Positions 35,034-43,651 of a DNA stretch of 64,000 nucleotides are shown piece after piece (within the stretch, counting starts at the first letter, position 1; each line of letters starts with the position of its first letter). Source of the DNA: an uncultured Phycisphaerales bacterium (GTDB lineage: Bacteria > Planctomycetota > Phycisphaerae > Sedimentisphaerales > Anaerobacaceae); NCBI GenBank assembly GCA_937927975.1, contig CALEZT010000115.1, positions 33,673 through 97,672 on the forward strand. The letters are read 5' to 3'. The notes beneath the pieces were generated by a model, which worked only from the letters and a program-made list of their open reading frames with translations, was not told where the DNA came from and ran no database searches. The position numbers and the translations under genes are program-made.

Positions 35034-35077
35034 TTGCATTTTCCGTTTCTTCGCACGTTCAGCGAAGGGTATGGCAC

Positions 35078-36328
35078 GTGAGAGATGACTCGCCCAACGC
35101 GGATAGCGCCTATGTAAGGCGGCTCAACCAAGTCAAAATCCTCAATGTGATCCGTGAGCGTAAATCCATATCCAGGGCCGATATTTCCAAGATCACCGGG
35201 CTGAGTCCGCCGACGGTGACGCGGGTGGTCGGCGAACTGATCAAGCCGCACGGACTGGCCATCGAGGTGGGAGAGGGACAGCCGCAGGGAGGACGGCCTC
35301 CAGTGCTGATCCGGTTCAATGCCGAGCAGAATCTGGTCATCGGGATTGACTTGGGAACCACCCATATCTATGGGGTGCTGTCCGATCTGAACGGCAAGGT
35401 GATTTCCGAAATTCGGATCCCTACGGAAGTCCAGACCGGGGCCACCGGTGTACTACGAAGGGTTGAGATCGTCGCAAGACGGCTCGCTGAGGATTCGTGC
35501 GTGGATGCGAAACGGATCCTCGGCATCGGGATGGCCGTGGCCGGCCTGATCGATCGAGATCGAAAGATCGTCACCTTCTCGCCTGATTTCGGATGGAAGA
35601 ATGTGGAGATTCGGCGTACCCTGAGCCGCAGTTGCGACCTGCCGATCATATTCGACAATGTAACTCGGGTCATGGCCCTCGGCGAACTGCATTACGGCGT
35701 AGGCAAGAAGTTTCGGAACTTCGTGTGTGTGAACGTCGGGCACGGCATCGGCTCCGGGATTGTCATCGATGGACAAGTCCTGTACGGGGCGGAAGGCTTC
35801 GCCGGCGAATTTGGACACTTCATTCTGGACAAGGACAGCACGACCCGCTGCATGTGCGGAAACTACGGCTGCTTAGAAGCCCTGGCATCAGGGCGAGCGA
35901 TCGGAGTCTCGGCGCAGAACGCCTTGGCAGAAGGACGCCCGAGTATGTTGCGACAGATGTGCCACAACAATCTTGCCACGGTCAGTGCCGAGATGGTTGC
36001 GGCCGCCGCCCAACAGGGAGATGCGGTGGCGCGCGAGGTGTTCCGTCAGGCGATGGAGTACCTGGGCACTGGAATCGCCGGACTGATCAGCCTGCTGAAT
36101 CCTCAGGCGGTCGTAGTCGGCGGCGGTGTCTCGCAGGCCGGCGATCTGTTCTTTGCGGGCCTCAGGGAGCAGATCGAAAAGAGAGTCATGAACAAGCGTG
36201 GCAGACGTGTGAAAATCCTGCCGGTAACGCTGGGAGTGCGGAGTGCCGCCATGGGAGCGGTTTCTTTGATTCTCAAAGAGGTGCTGAATCTGAACTTAGC
36301 CAACTGCAATGCGCGTGACGCATCGTGA
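35078..36328 (+). CDS. ROK family transcriptional repressor
   Basis: Start GTG 35078 (GAAGGG eight bases upstream) gives 416 residues. A winged-helix DNA-binding domain occupies about 12-70 (SRADISKITGLSPPTVTRVVGELI). The ROK sugar-binding domain follows with VIGIDLGTTHIYGVLSDL, GEFGHF and the zinc motif CMCGNYGCLEAL. Regulators of this kind (NagC, Mlc, XylR of Bacillus) let go of DNA when a sugar binds. The palindrome over its own -10 and the second box in the divergent promoter make self-control and control of the 34590 gene likely. Which distal genes it governs is not visible. Confidence 0.87.
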   Translation: MRDDSPNADSAYVRRLNQVKILNVIRERKSISRADISKITGLSPPTVTRVVGELIKPHGLAIEVGEGQPQGGRPPVLIRFNAEQNLVIGIDLGTTHIYGVLSDLNGKVISEIRIPTEVQTGATGVLRRVEIVARRLAEDSCVDAKRILGIGMAVAGLIDRDRKIVTFSPDFGWKNVEIRRTLSRSCDLPIIFDNVTRVMALGELHYGVGKKFRNFVCVNVGHGIGSGIVIDGQVLYGAEGFAGEFGHFILDKDSTTRCMCGNYGCLEALASGRAIGVSAQNALAEGRPSMLRQMCHNNLATVSAEMVAAAAQQGDAVAREVFRQAMEYLGTGIAGLISLLNPQAVVVGGGVSQAGDLFFAGLREQIEKRVMNKRGRRVKILPVTLGVRSAAMGAVSLILKEVLNLNLANCNARDAS

Positions 36329-36535
36329 GCTTCCGGGCATACAGGCGGTGCGATTGGGCCCCGGAGATCCTGACGGTCGCCTTTCCACAAGGGCGGAAGA
36401 TGGCCAGGAGCACAGTCTATGCGCTCGTTTTGTTGTTGATTCTCGCAGGCAGGACTGATACGCGGTCTTGACATGCTGGTAACCACGAACACCAAGAGCC
36501 CGAGAGAGAATACGGAACTGGATTGGCTGCTGAAT

Positions 36536-37129
36536 ATGAAACGATTGAGCTTCATGCTGGCCTTGTGGTTGGCCTGCGAGGCAAGCGCGTGGCCGCAGAC
36601 GACAGTTGCAGTCTCTGGCTCTCCCGAGGCGCCGTTGAACGCCTTCCTCGGCGGGCACAACCTGACCGACGGCCTGAAACCGCAGGTCTTCCGATTTGAC
36701 CCTTTCACCTGGCCGAGCGAAATTCCCCAGGACTGCCCGTTTGAACGCTCTGGTTCGTTCCATGCGATCCGCTTTCTCGGCGTCAAGAGCGGTTTCCGGT
36801 ATGGCGACACCTGGTACCCAACCTGGGCCGAGAACGACATCCTCTATTCGCCCTGGACAGATGGGAAGACCAAACGCCTCGACGGCGGCTGGAAGATCGT
36901 CACCTACATGAAGGAGTTCGGAACACAGGCGTACTTCGTGAACATCCCCTCCAAATTCATCGGCGATGACGGGGTGACGACGTGGCTGCTCTATTCGGGG
37001 AATTTCTCGCTGGATCAGAACCAGAAGCCGCACCCGGTGAACCCGCCCGGCGGCCACTATGGCATGACCTTCCAGAAGATTGAATTGCTGAGGAATGAGT
37101 CATCTGGGACGGCACGCGGTTCACAATGA
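36536..37129 (+). CDS. Secreted protein of unknown function, probably internally deleted
   Basis: The start at ATG 36536 gives a signal peptide (about residues 1-20, cut near AWPQ) and 197 residues. The body has WPSEIPQDCPF, DTWYPTWAENDILYSPWTDG and a C-terminal YFVNIPSKFI...TTWLLYSGNFS. This combination of an early active-site-like loop and a late beta-strand motif is what I would expect of larger DUF4185-like five-bladed proteins, so the middle seems to be missing between KRLDGG and KEFGTQAYF. The reading frame is intact. It may be a decayed gene still expressed, or a small stand-alone protein; I cannot decide. The 207 bp before it hold no other gene. Confidence 0.5.
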   Translation: MKRLSFMLALWLACEASAWPQTTVAVSGSPEAPLNAFLGGHNLTDGLKPQVFRFDPFTWPSEIPQDCPFERSGSFHAIRFLGVKSGFRYGDTWYPTWAENDILYSPWTDGKTKRLDGGWKIVTYMKEFGTQAYFVNIPSKFIGDDGVTTWLLYSGNFSLDQNQKPHPVNPPGGHYGMTFQKIELLRNESSGTARGSQ

Positions 37130-37240
37130 AGGCATGTTGGATGGCCGGCCGCCGCGTGCCGCGGCATGCGGTTGTTTTGGCCAGTCGCAGGCGTGTTTGG
37201 GAAGGCTGCTTGAATCGGCGCCTTTGGAGCCGCGAATCGC

Positions 37241-38413
37241 ATGAGCACGACACGGATACCTCGCATCCTGATCCTGGTGGAGACGTCGCGAGAATTCGCC
37301 CGTGGGATTCTCTCCGGACTCGCCCACTATTCTCAGATCCACCGCCCTTTGATGTTCGTGACGCCGCCGCCCTTCTATCTGCGCGGGTCCATCGAACGAC
37401 GACAGTTCTTCTCATGGATCGATCGGGTGCCTCTTGACGGCGTCGTCCTGCAGGGCCGTTTTCTCTCTCAGCGCATACGCGATCTTGGCGTGCCCATCAT
37501 CGCCCTCGACATCGAGAGCCAGCCGGAAGAGATCCCCTGTATTCTCAGCGATAATGAGGAAATCGGGCGACTGGGAGCCGAACACCTTCTGGACTGTGGG
37601 ATGCCGCACTACGCCTTTTGCGGTTACAATCAGTTGTTCTGGTCCGAGGCTCGCTGCGAGAGTTTCTGCAAGACTATGGAGCAGAGAGGGCACAGGGTCC
37701 ATCTCTACCGCCCGACCGAAAGCAAGGCGCCGCAATCCTGGACAAGAGAATACTCGCTGATCATCGAATGGCTCGACAGCCTGCCCAAGCCCCTGGGCCT
37801 GATGGCCTGCAACGACGACCGTGGCCAGCATATTCTGGAAGCCTGCAAGCTGGCCGGCTACGCCATTCCGGAGGAGATCGCCGTACTCGGGGCCGATAAC
37901 GACCAACTCCGATGCATGATGACGACGCCTCCGCTCTCGAGCATCTCGATGAATCTGGAAAAGGCGGGGTATCAGGCCGCGGCGCTGATGAGCCGCTTGA
38001 TCGAAGGACAGAAGCCGCGGGACATCATTGTCGAGCCCACGCTTGTGATAAGGAGAGCATCCACCGACATCATCGCCGTGGATGACCCAGAGGTGTCCTC
38101 CGCGCTTCGCTTCATACGAGACCACGCCGGCGAGATGATCCAGGTCAACGACGTGGTCAGTGCGCTGTGCGTATCCCGTCGCAGTCTCTATGCCAAGTTC
38201 AAGACACGGCTGGGACGCAGCGTACACGACGAGATCGCGCGCGTGCGTCTTCGGCGGCTGCTCGCACTTCTTTCCGACACGAATTTGCAGATCTCCCAGA
38301 TCGCCAAGATCATGGGCTTTCCAGGTCCGGACAAGCTCTACTGTTTCTTCCGTCGTGAAACCGGCAAGACCCCCTCGCAGTATCGAAAGGAGATGCTGCC
38401 TTACGAGGAGTGA
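37241..38413 (+). CDS. XylR-like regulator: LacI-type sensor plus AraC-type DNA-binding domain
   Basis: A 390-residue regulator. Residues about 8-270 form a periplasmic-binding-protein-like sensor (ILILVETSREFARGIL at the start; GLMACNDDRGQHILEAC and IAVLGADNDQL in lobe two). Residues about 285-385 form two AraC helix-turn-helix units (VSALCVSRRSLYAKFK and ISQIAKIMGFPGPDKLYCFFRRETG). It is the architecture of E. coli XylR, an activator that responds to an intracellular sugar. It stands convergent to the GH106 operon and downstream of the ROK gene; its targets are probably among the neighbouring degradative operons. Confidence 0.9.
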   Translation: MSTTRIPRILILVETSREFARGILSGLAHYSQIHRPLMFVTPPPFYLRGSIERRQFFSWIDRVPLDGVVLQGRFLSQRIRDLGVPIIALDIESQPEEIPCILSDNEEIGRLGAEHLLDCGMPHYAFCGYNQLFWSEARCESFCKTMEQRGHRVHLYRPTESKAPQSWTREYSLIIEWLDSLPKPLGLMACNDDRGQHILEACKLAGYAIPEEIAVLGADNDQLRCMMTTPPLSSISMNLEKAGYQAAALMSRLIEGQKPRDIIVEPTLVIRRASTDIIAVDDPEVSSALRFIRDHAGEMIQVNDVVSALCVSRRSLYAKFKTRLGRSVHDEIARVRLRRLLALLSDTNLQISQIAKIMGFPGPDKLYCFFRRETGKTPSQYRKEMLPYEE

Positions 38414-38562
38414 GGTCGCTCCGCGCCGGATGACAAGGGGCGAAAGAACAACCGACGATCCTCGGCCAAGCTCATATCGCCACGCTGCGCGGCAAACCGC
38501 TCAGATTTCCCAAGACTCAAGATACACGTAGCCCCGGACGCGTGGCATGCGTTTCCTGACCC

Positions 38563-41442
38563 TCATCTTGCGGGCCCAAGCGTCACCGGGCCGAGCAGGC
38601 CTGAGGGCACCAGGGGGCTATTCTTATCCTGTACATGCTGCATGTTGGTGCGGGTAATCCGCTCAGTTGCATCGAGGAACTTGTCGCCCACAAGGCGGTT
38701 GTTCCAGACGTTGGTCACTTTGACCTCGAGCTCATTCATGCCCCCCGTCAGCAATCCCGCAGGGACTCTCACACGGAATGGATACGTCCACGCAGTGCCG
38801 AGTGGCTTACCGTCCAGGCTCACTTCGGCAACCTCACGCACTTCGCCAAGGTCCAGCCAATGATCCATTCGTGCATTTACGGGCATTTCGAACTGCGTGG
38901 AATATGTCGCCGTGCCCGAGAAGTACTTGATCCCGTCAATCTCCGACGTTGTCCAGTCGATGAGCCTGTCCCACTGAACAGACTCAGGAGCGAGTCTGCC
39001 GGGCTGGAATTTGACAGTCCACGTACCCTCGACCAAGGTCCGTTCGGCCGATTCGGTCGCAGGGGGCTCGGCAGTCCTTTCAGGCGCCACGCCGTCACGT
39101 CTGAACACCACAATCGCCGACCCAAACGCCGGAAGATCAAGCGCGATGTCGCAGGCCCGATCGTCATGGCGTTGGACGACGTTCGCCAGACATATCATCC
39201 CTGTGACCGGACACCATACCTCGGGCCTGCCGTCGGCGTCCCGGAATCTGCAGAGAAGAGACTTCGTTTCTTTGGCGCTGTTGCAGACAAAGTAGACGTC
39301 GGCATTTTCGCAGCGACGGTGTATGTAATCGATCCGCAGGGGGCCTTCTTGTGAACCGCCTTTCAAGACAGTGAAGTCCTGCTTGACACCCAGATGGGCA
39401 AGGACCTCGCGAGACGTCATGTTCGTGTAGACCCTGCCCCTCCCGAATGTCCGGCTCGTTGCGTTTTCTTCCGAGTCCGACTTCGGCCAGAATTGTCCCG
39501 TGATCGCCTCGACTTGCCGGTCTGCCTGTGGATAATCCGTCAGGGTGTTGGTGCGTATCGGCCGAACCGAACCGAGCACGGTCGCGCCTTGCTGTATAAG
39601 CTGCTGGATCTTCCCCAGGACCTCCAGAGAGATATGGTCGTAATCGGGCAAAACCATGAGTCTGTATCGCATATTCCCGACGGTCAACTGGCCTGCGCGC
39701 GCATCGAATTGCATTCGCTCGAGTATTGAGCGTGCGTCGATGTAGTCATAGCCGTATCCGCTGCCCAGAGGCTGGAAATCCACGGGAAGGTCCCTGCCGC
39801 AATGGAGGCATTTGTCGGGGGGGTGGATGGGCTTGAGGCTCGGATCGATCCGTCTGGGCGGTACAAGATTGGGAGCGTGATCGCCATAATAGAAACAGAC
39901 ATCGGCAACGAAATCGCCCTGCTGCATCATATACGAACAACGTGCCATGTATTCCAGCATGGGACCGGACTGTTTCCACCAAGTGTTGTTGGCGTTGAAG
40001 TGTTCACCGGCGTGGTACGCGTAGCCCGGAAGACCTGCCTCGGGGGGATTGTGGGCGAAGGTGTGAAAAGTCAAGCGATTGAGCCCGTCACAAATAGCGA
40101 CATCAAAGAGCTGTTTGAAGTGAGCGGGCCCATCCAGCCAATGCCGCCAGCCGGTAAAGGACTCGGAATCGACGTAACGCCGACCGTAGAGATTGGCCGC
40201 ACTGGCCGCCTCCTTGGTTACCCAGAACTGCCGTCCGTTCCAGAACTCGCCGCGTGGGATATCGACTTCGCCCATGGCCCAGATCGGATCGACCCGCGGA
40301 GCGCCGCCGTGGCCGGCTTCGGCGCAGAGCCTCATCCCATGACGGTTCAGAATCTCGCGGCTCAACCGGAAGTGTCGCTCGGTAATCAGTTCGCCCACGG
40401 TGTTGCGATAGTCGGCCCAGAAACGGGTTTGGATGTCCTTGTCCGACAGCTTCCAGCCTTCCAGGAGCGGCAGATACCTGCCGGGATCGTAGCGCCGACG
40501 TTTCTTGAACTCATCGACAAAGTCTTCCGTCCAGTCATTTGCCGGATGAACCTCATAACTGTCATGCGACAGGATCGTCAGGATCTTATGTCCGGGATCG
40601 ATTTCGGCGAGCTTGTTGATCATGTGCAGCATGTGCCTTTCCGTCGCGTCTGCACTGAGATGATCAATAATCAGGCCTTTCGACTTCGGACTCGGAACGA
40701 CCAGCCCCTGGTTCGTGCCCCGGCACACAAGACGCATGATCGTCCAGTCTCCCTCCGGGACATTCCACCTCAGCCGTCCCTTGTCGTCCATCCGATCCGT
40801 CAACTCGATCACGCCATCGAGGGAGACGAGCTCTTTGCCGGCGGACCGAGGAACCGCCAGAACGGAGATATCATGGAAGTATGTGTCCGTCTCGCAAGGC
40901 AACGGCAGAATCCGATCCCACTCCCTCGGTCCGTTGACGTCAACCGCACTGCTTGCGATACGTTTGCTCCCATCCGATTTCTTCACCCATGATCCGCCTG
41001 CATTCCAACTGCTGGCAGCGATCATACCCAGCTCCAGGCCCAGTCTCTTCGCTTCGGTCATGGCATGCTGGATCGACTTGAGCGATTCCTCGCCAAGAAA
41101 AGCAGGTCCGACAGGAACGATCCCTACCGGTCGGATGACTCCGACATCCCATATCTCAAAGCCTCGCATGCCCAGTGCCTTGGCCTGCTCCATTTCGCGT
41201 GTGATCTGGTTGTGGTCGACATAGCCGTTAAGCCAGCACCAATACGCTCCGGGCCGAGCCTCCAGCGGAGGAACGCTGAACGCTTCGGGCGACACCAAGT
41301 CAGGGGAGACCAGGGAACCGCCAAAGGCGGGGCCACCCAGAAGCAGGGCAATCAGCAACAAACACACAGGCGAACCAATCCTGTTTGCCAACCGACTCTT
41401 GAACCATCCCGTGGCAGGCGTTGTGGTAATGTGGGCGTGCAT
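38563..41442 (-). CDS. Secreted GH106 family alpha-L-rhamnosidase
   Basis: The start at ATG 41442 has AAAGGG ten bases upstream; the longer frame begins with a TTG that overlaps it. The 959-residue protein has a signal peptide (hydrophobic core about residues 22-42), then ARPGAYWCWLNGYVDHNQITREME and GMRGFEIWD, which are characteristic of the GH106 N-terminal barrel. ILSHDSYEV, AEAGHGGAPRVD and FHTFAHNPP follow, and then beta-sandwich domains (SLDGKPLGTAWTYPFRV near the C-terminus). GH106 enzymes release alpha-L-rhamnose, for instance from rhamnogalacturonan, ulvan-like or bacterial glycans. It is the last gene of a five-gene - strand block. Confidence 0.85.
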   Translation of the reverse strand: MHAHITTTPATGWFKSRLANRIGSPVCLLLIALLLGGPAFGGSLVSPDLVSPEAFSVPPLEARPGAYWCWLNGYVDHNQITREMEQAKALGMRGFEIWDVGVIRPVGIVPVGPAFLGEESLKSIQHAMTEAKRLGLELGMIAASSWNAGGSWVKKSDGSKRIASSAVDVNGPREWDRILPLPCETDTYFHDISVLAVPRSAGKELVSLDGVIELTDRMDDKGRLRWNVPEGDWTIMRLVCRGTNQGLVVPSPKSKGLIIDHLSADATERHMLHMINKLAEIDPGHKILTILSHDSYEVHPANDWTEDFVDEFKKRRRYDPGRYLPLLEGWKLSDKDIQTRFWADYRNTVGELITERHFRLSREILNRHGMRLCAEAGHGGAPRVDPIWAMGEVDIPRGEFWNGRQFWVTKEAASAANLYGRRYVDSESFTGWRHWLDGPAHFKQLFDVAICDGLNRLTFHTFAHNPPEAGLPGYAYHAGEHFNANNTWWKQSGPMLEYMARCSYMMQQGDFVADVCFYYGDHAPNLVPPRRIDPSLKPIHPPDKCLHCGRDLPVDFQPLGSGYGYDYIDARSILERMQFDARAGQLTVGNMRYRLMVLPDYDHISLEVLGKIQQLIQQGATVLGSVRPIRTNTLTDYPQADRQVEAITGQFWPKSDSEENATSRTFGRGRVYTNMTSREVLAHLGVKQDFTVLKGGSQEGPLRIDYIHRRCENADVYFVCNSAKETKSLLCRFRDADGRPEVWCPVTGMICLANVVQRHDDRACDIALDLPAFGSAIVVFRRDGVAPERTAEPPATESAERTLVEGTWTVKFQPGRLAPESVQWDRLIDWTTSEIDGIKYFSGTATYSTQFEMPVNARMDHWLDLGEVREVAEVSLDGKPLGTAWTYPFRVRVPAGLLTGGMNELEVKVTNVWNNRLVGDKFLDATERITRTNMQHVQDKNSPLVPSGLLGPVTLGPAR

Positions 41443-41549
41443 GTATGTAGACCCTTTCAAGAAAAGGAGGACTCAACTCGTTGATCACGGAGCGGCTTCA
41501 CGATGGCAACCGCTTGTTGTCCCTCCCGGCAACGGATCACTTTCCATTC

Positions 41550-43472
41550 TTACCGGTCGGCGCCGGCCTTGTCGGAGATCGGTTTCAGTTCGGCAAGGGT
41601 CCTTTCAGCCACCCGGATGCGCCGCTCGATATCCCCCTGTCTGAGCATCTTGCGAATCTGGTTGTCGATATACCTGCGCGGCGCGTTTTCTGGCGAAGTG
41701 ATCTTTTCGGGAGTCTCTTCAAGAATCCAATCGTCGCTTCGCTGCGCCGCAAGCGGCACGCCACGGTTGCTGACGATATTCCCGATAGGATTCCGCGCCC
41801 AGGCATAGCGGTAATGGACCGGCTCGGGGACGAACGGGCTGCTCAGCACAAGGCTGTCACGTTGGTACACAGGCTGATTGCGGTTGTCCACCTTGCCGTC
41901 CGTATACCACTGGACGTCTGCAGGATAGAAATGGCGGTCCTCTCCGGCGATGGCGAATCCCATCATGCGGCCGTCGCTATCGTCTTTCGTCTGAACCGAG
42001 GCGCTCATCATCAGCCGGATCCTGCCGTCGCCTATCTTCACATCCTCGATCGACGGGGGAAGCCAGTACTCATCAGCGTCGCGCCTGTCCCAACAATGGT
42101 ACAGAGAAGCCAGGGCCCATTTCGCGGCGCGCTCCCCTGCAGGAACCTTGATCTGAGGGTGGTACCAGCTCTTTCGCAGGTCGAATGAACTGACGAAGCC
42201 GATTCCCTTGTCTCCGGCATCGTAGAAGTCGCGAAACGTCTTATACTGCGCTTCTCGTATGAAAGCACCGGCATCGTACATCGGTTCGAGATAGTACTCC
42301 AGGGTTTGCGGTTCCCCGGCGGTGCACAAGGATATGATGCAAAAGGGCATCCGCTCATCGTGGAACGCCGATCGCCAGGCGGTGATCATATGACGGAAGA
42401 TCTGGTAATACATCCTCGCCCCGGCAGATCCGTCGAAACAGTTATTGAAGCCCTGGTGAAAGACTGCTCCTTTGACGGAGAGTCCTTCCAAGGGCCGAAT
42501 GACACTTGCGTAACAATAGCCGGGCCGGTTCATGTCGGCAGCCGGACCTGGCCTCAGGTCGCTCGGAGGCTCGCTGCTTGCCGGCAGAGGATTGCCCTGC
42601 TCTGCCAATGTCTTCTTCCTCCGTTCGTAATTGGCGATTCGTTCCTGCAGATCGGCCTGGGCGTCGTAGGTGGCGATCTTCTCCCGCCACTCCTGGAGTT
42701 TCTCCTGGGTTTCGCGGCCCTCGATCTTCTGCAACACGGCTTCCGGCGTCCATGTTTCTACCGTGGTTCCCCCGACGGAGGCGTCAATGAGTCCGATCGG
42801 GACTTGGGTGGCCATGTGAACGCGTCGACCGAAGACGTATCCGATGGCCGAGAATTCCGTCACGGTCTCAGGCGAACACACGTCCCAGTCGCCTTTGCGG
42901 AAGTGCCGGCTGAACCACGAACTCCACTCATGGAGCCGTTCGAAGCTCTTGACCGAATCGAAGCCTTTGCCCTGAGGCATGGTGAGCAGGCGGATCTGCG
43001 GGAAGTTCGCGGAAACGATCTCCAATTCCCCGTCGTCCACCTTGCTGATCTCGAACTCCATGTTGCTCTGTCCGCCAAGCACCCAGACGTCGCCGACCAG
43101 GATATTCTCCAGTTTCAGCGTCCGATCGTTTCCGCAAATCGTCATCGTCCGTGGGGTATGGCCGGCCGGCATGGCCCCCAAAGTCGCTTTCCACGATCGA
43201 TCCGCCTTCGCGGTGGTCTCAACGGTCTGGTCCGCAAATGAAACCACTACTGTCTCGCCCGGATCGGCCCACCCCCAGATCACAATGGGCTTGTTCCGCT
43301 GCAAGACCATATTCGTCTGAAACACGTTGCTCACACACAGACCTGTTCCGACGGCCGGAACGTGGACAACATCCTCCTGAGGCATCTTCCCCTGGTTATT
43401 CTGAGAGAGGACATCCACCTCGCAGCACAACACAACGAACAGCAGACACGACATGGCTTCGATTCGGCGCAT
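41550..43472 (-). CDS. Secreted SGNH carbohydrate acetylesterase (sialate O-acetylesterase-like)
   Basis: A 640-residue protein starting at ATG 43472 with AGAGGGG before it and a signal peptide to about residue 24. A beta-sandwich of about 100 residues is followed by the SASA/SGNH domain, whose block I motif is VLGGQSNMEFE with the catalytic Ser. GLIDASVGGT and FHQGFNNCFDG continue the fold. Such enzymes remove acetyl groups from sugars in pectin, xylan or sialic acid. Next to a rhamnosidase, de-acetylation of a rhamnose-rich polymer is the natural guess. The 179 bp upstream, before the next gene's stop, are empty. Confidence 0.83.
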   Translation of the reverse strand: MRRIEAMSCLLFVVLCCEVDVLSQNNQGKMPQEDVVHVPAVGTGLCVSNVFQTNMVLQRNKPIVIWGWADPGETVVVSFADQTVETTAKADRSWKATLGAMPAGHTPRTMTICGNDRTLKLENILVGDVWVLGGQSNMEFEISKVDDGELEIVSANFPQIRLLTMPQGKGFDSVKSFERLHEWSSWFSRHFRKGDWDVCSPETVTEFSAIGYVFGRRVHMATQVPIGLIDASVGGTTVETWTPEAVLQKIEGRETQEKLQEWREKIATYDAQADLQERIANYERRKKTLAEQGNPLPASSEPPSDLRPGPAADMNRPGYCYASVIRPLEGLSVKGAVFHQGFNNCFDGSAGARMYYQIFRHMITAWRSAFHDERMPFCIISLCTAGEPQTLEYYLEPMYDAGAFIREAQYKTFRDFYDAGDKGIGFVSSFDLRKSWYHPQIKVPAGERAAKWALASLYHCWDRRDADEYWLPPSIEDVKIGDGRIRLMMSASVQTKDDSDGRMMGFAIAGEDRHFYPADVQWYTDGKVDNRNQPVYQRDSLVLSSPFVPEPVHYRYAWARNPIGNIVSNRGVPLAAQRSDDWILEETPEKITSPENAPRRYIDNQIRKMLRQGDIERRIRVAERTLAELKPISDKAGADR

Positions 43473-43651
43473 CTTGAACCCCTCTTTCAGAACAGTTTCC
43501 TAACTCGATGTATCCGTTCGACCGTGCCAGGGGACCTGGGAACCTCTTGAGACACAGGCCCAAAGACCCCGAAACAAATGCGGCGTTCCGGCAAGCTCAA
43601 CTCCCACGATGAACGACACCGCCTCCGTTCCGGCCCGGCGGACAACGTCTG

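Larger units (their letters stand above)
34591..35077. other. Divergent intergenic region with two copies of a shared box
   Basis: The 487 bp between the HExxH peptidase gene and the ROK gene hold no convincing ORF. They contain opposed promoters and two near-identical boxes, CAGGGTGTTACAAAG (34696-34710) and CAGGGTGTAACAAAC (35019-35033), listed separately. Confidence 0.6.
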
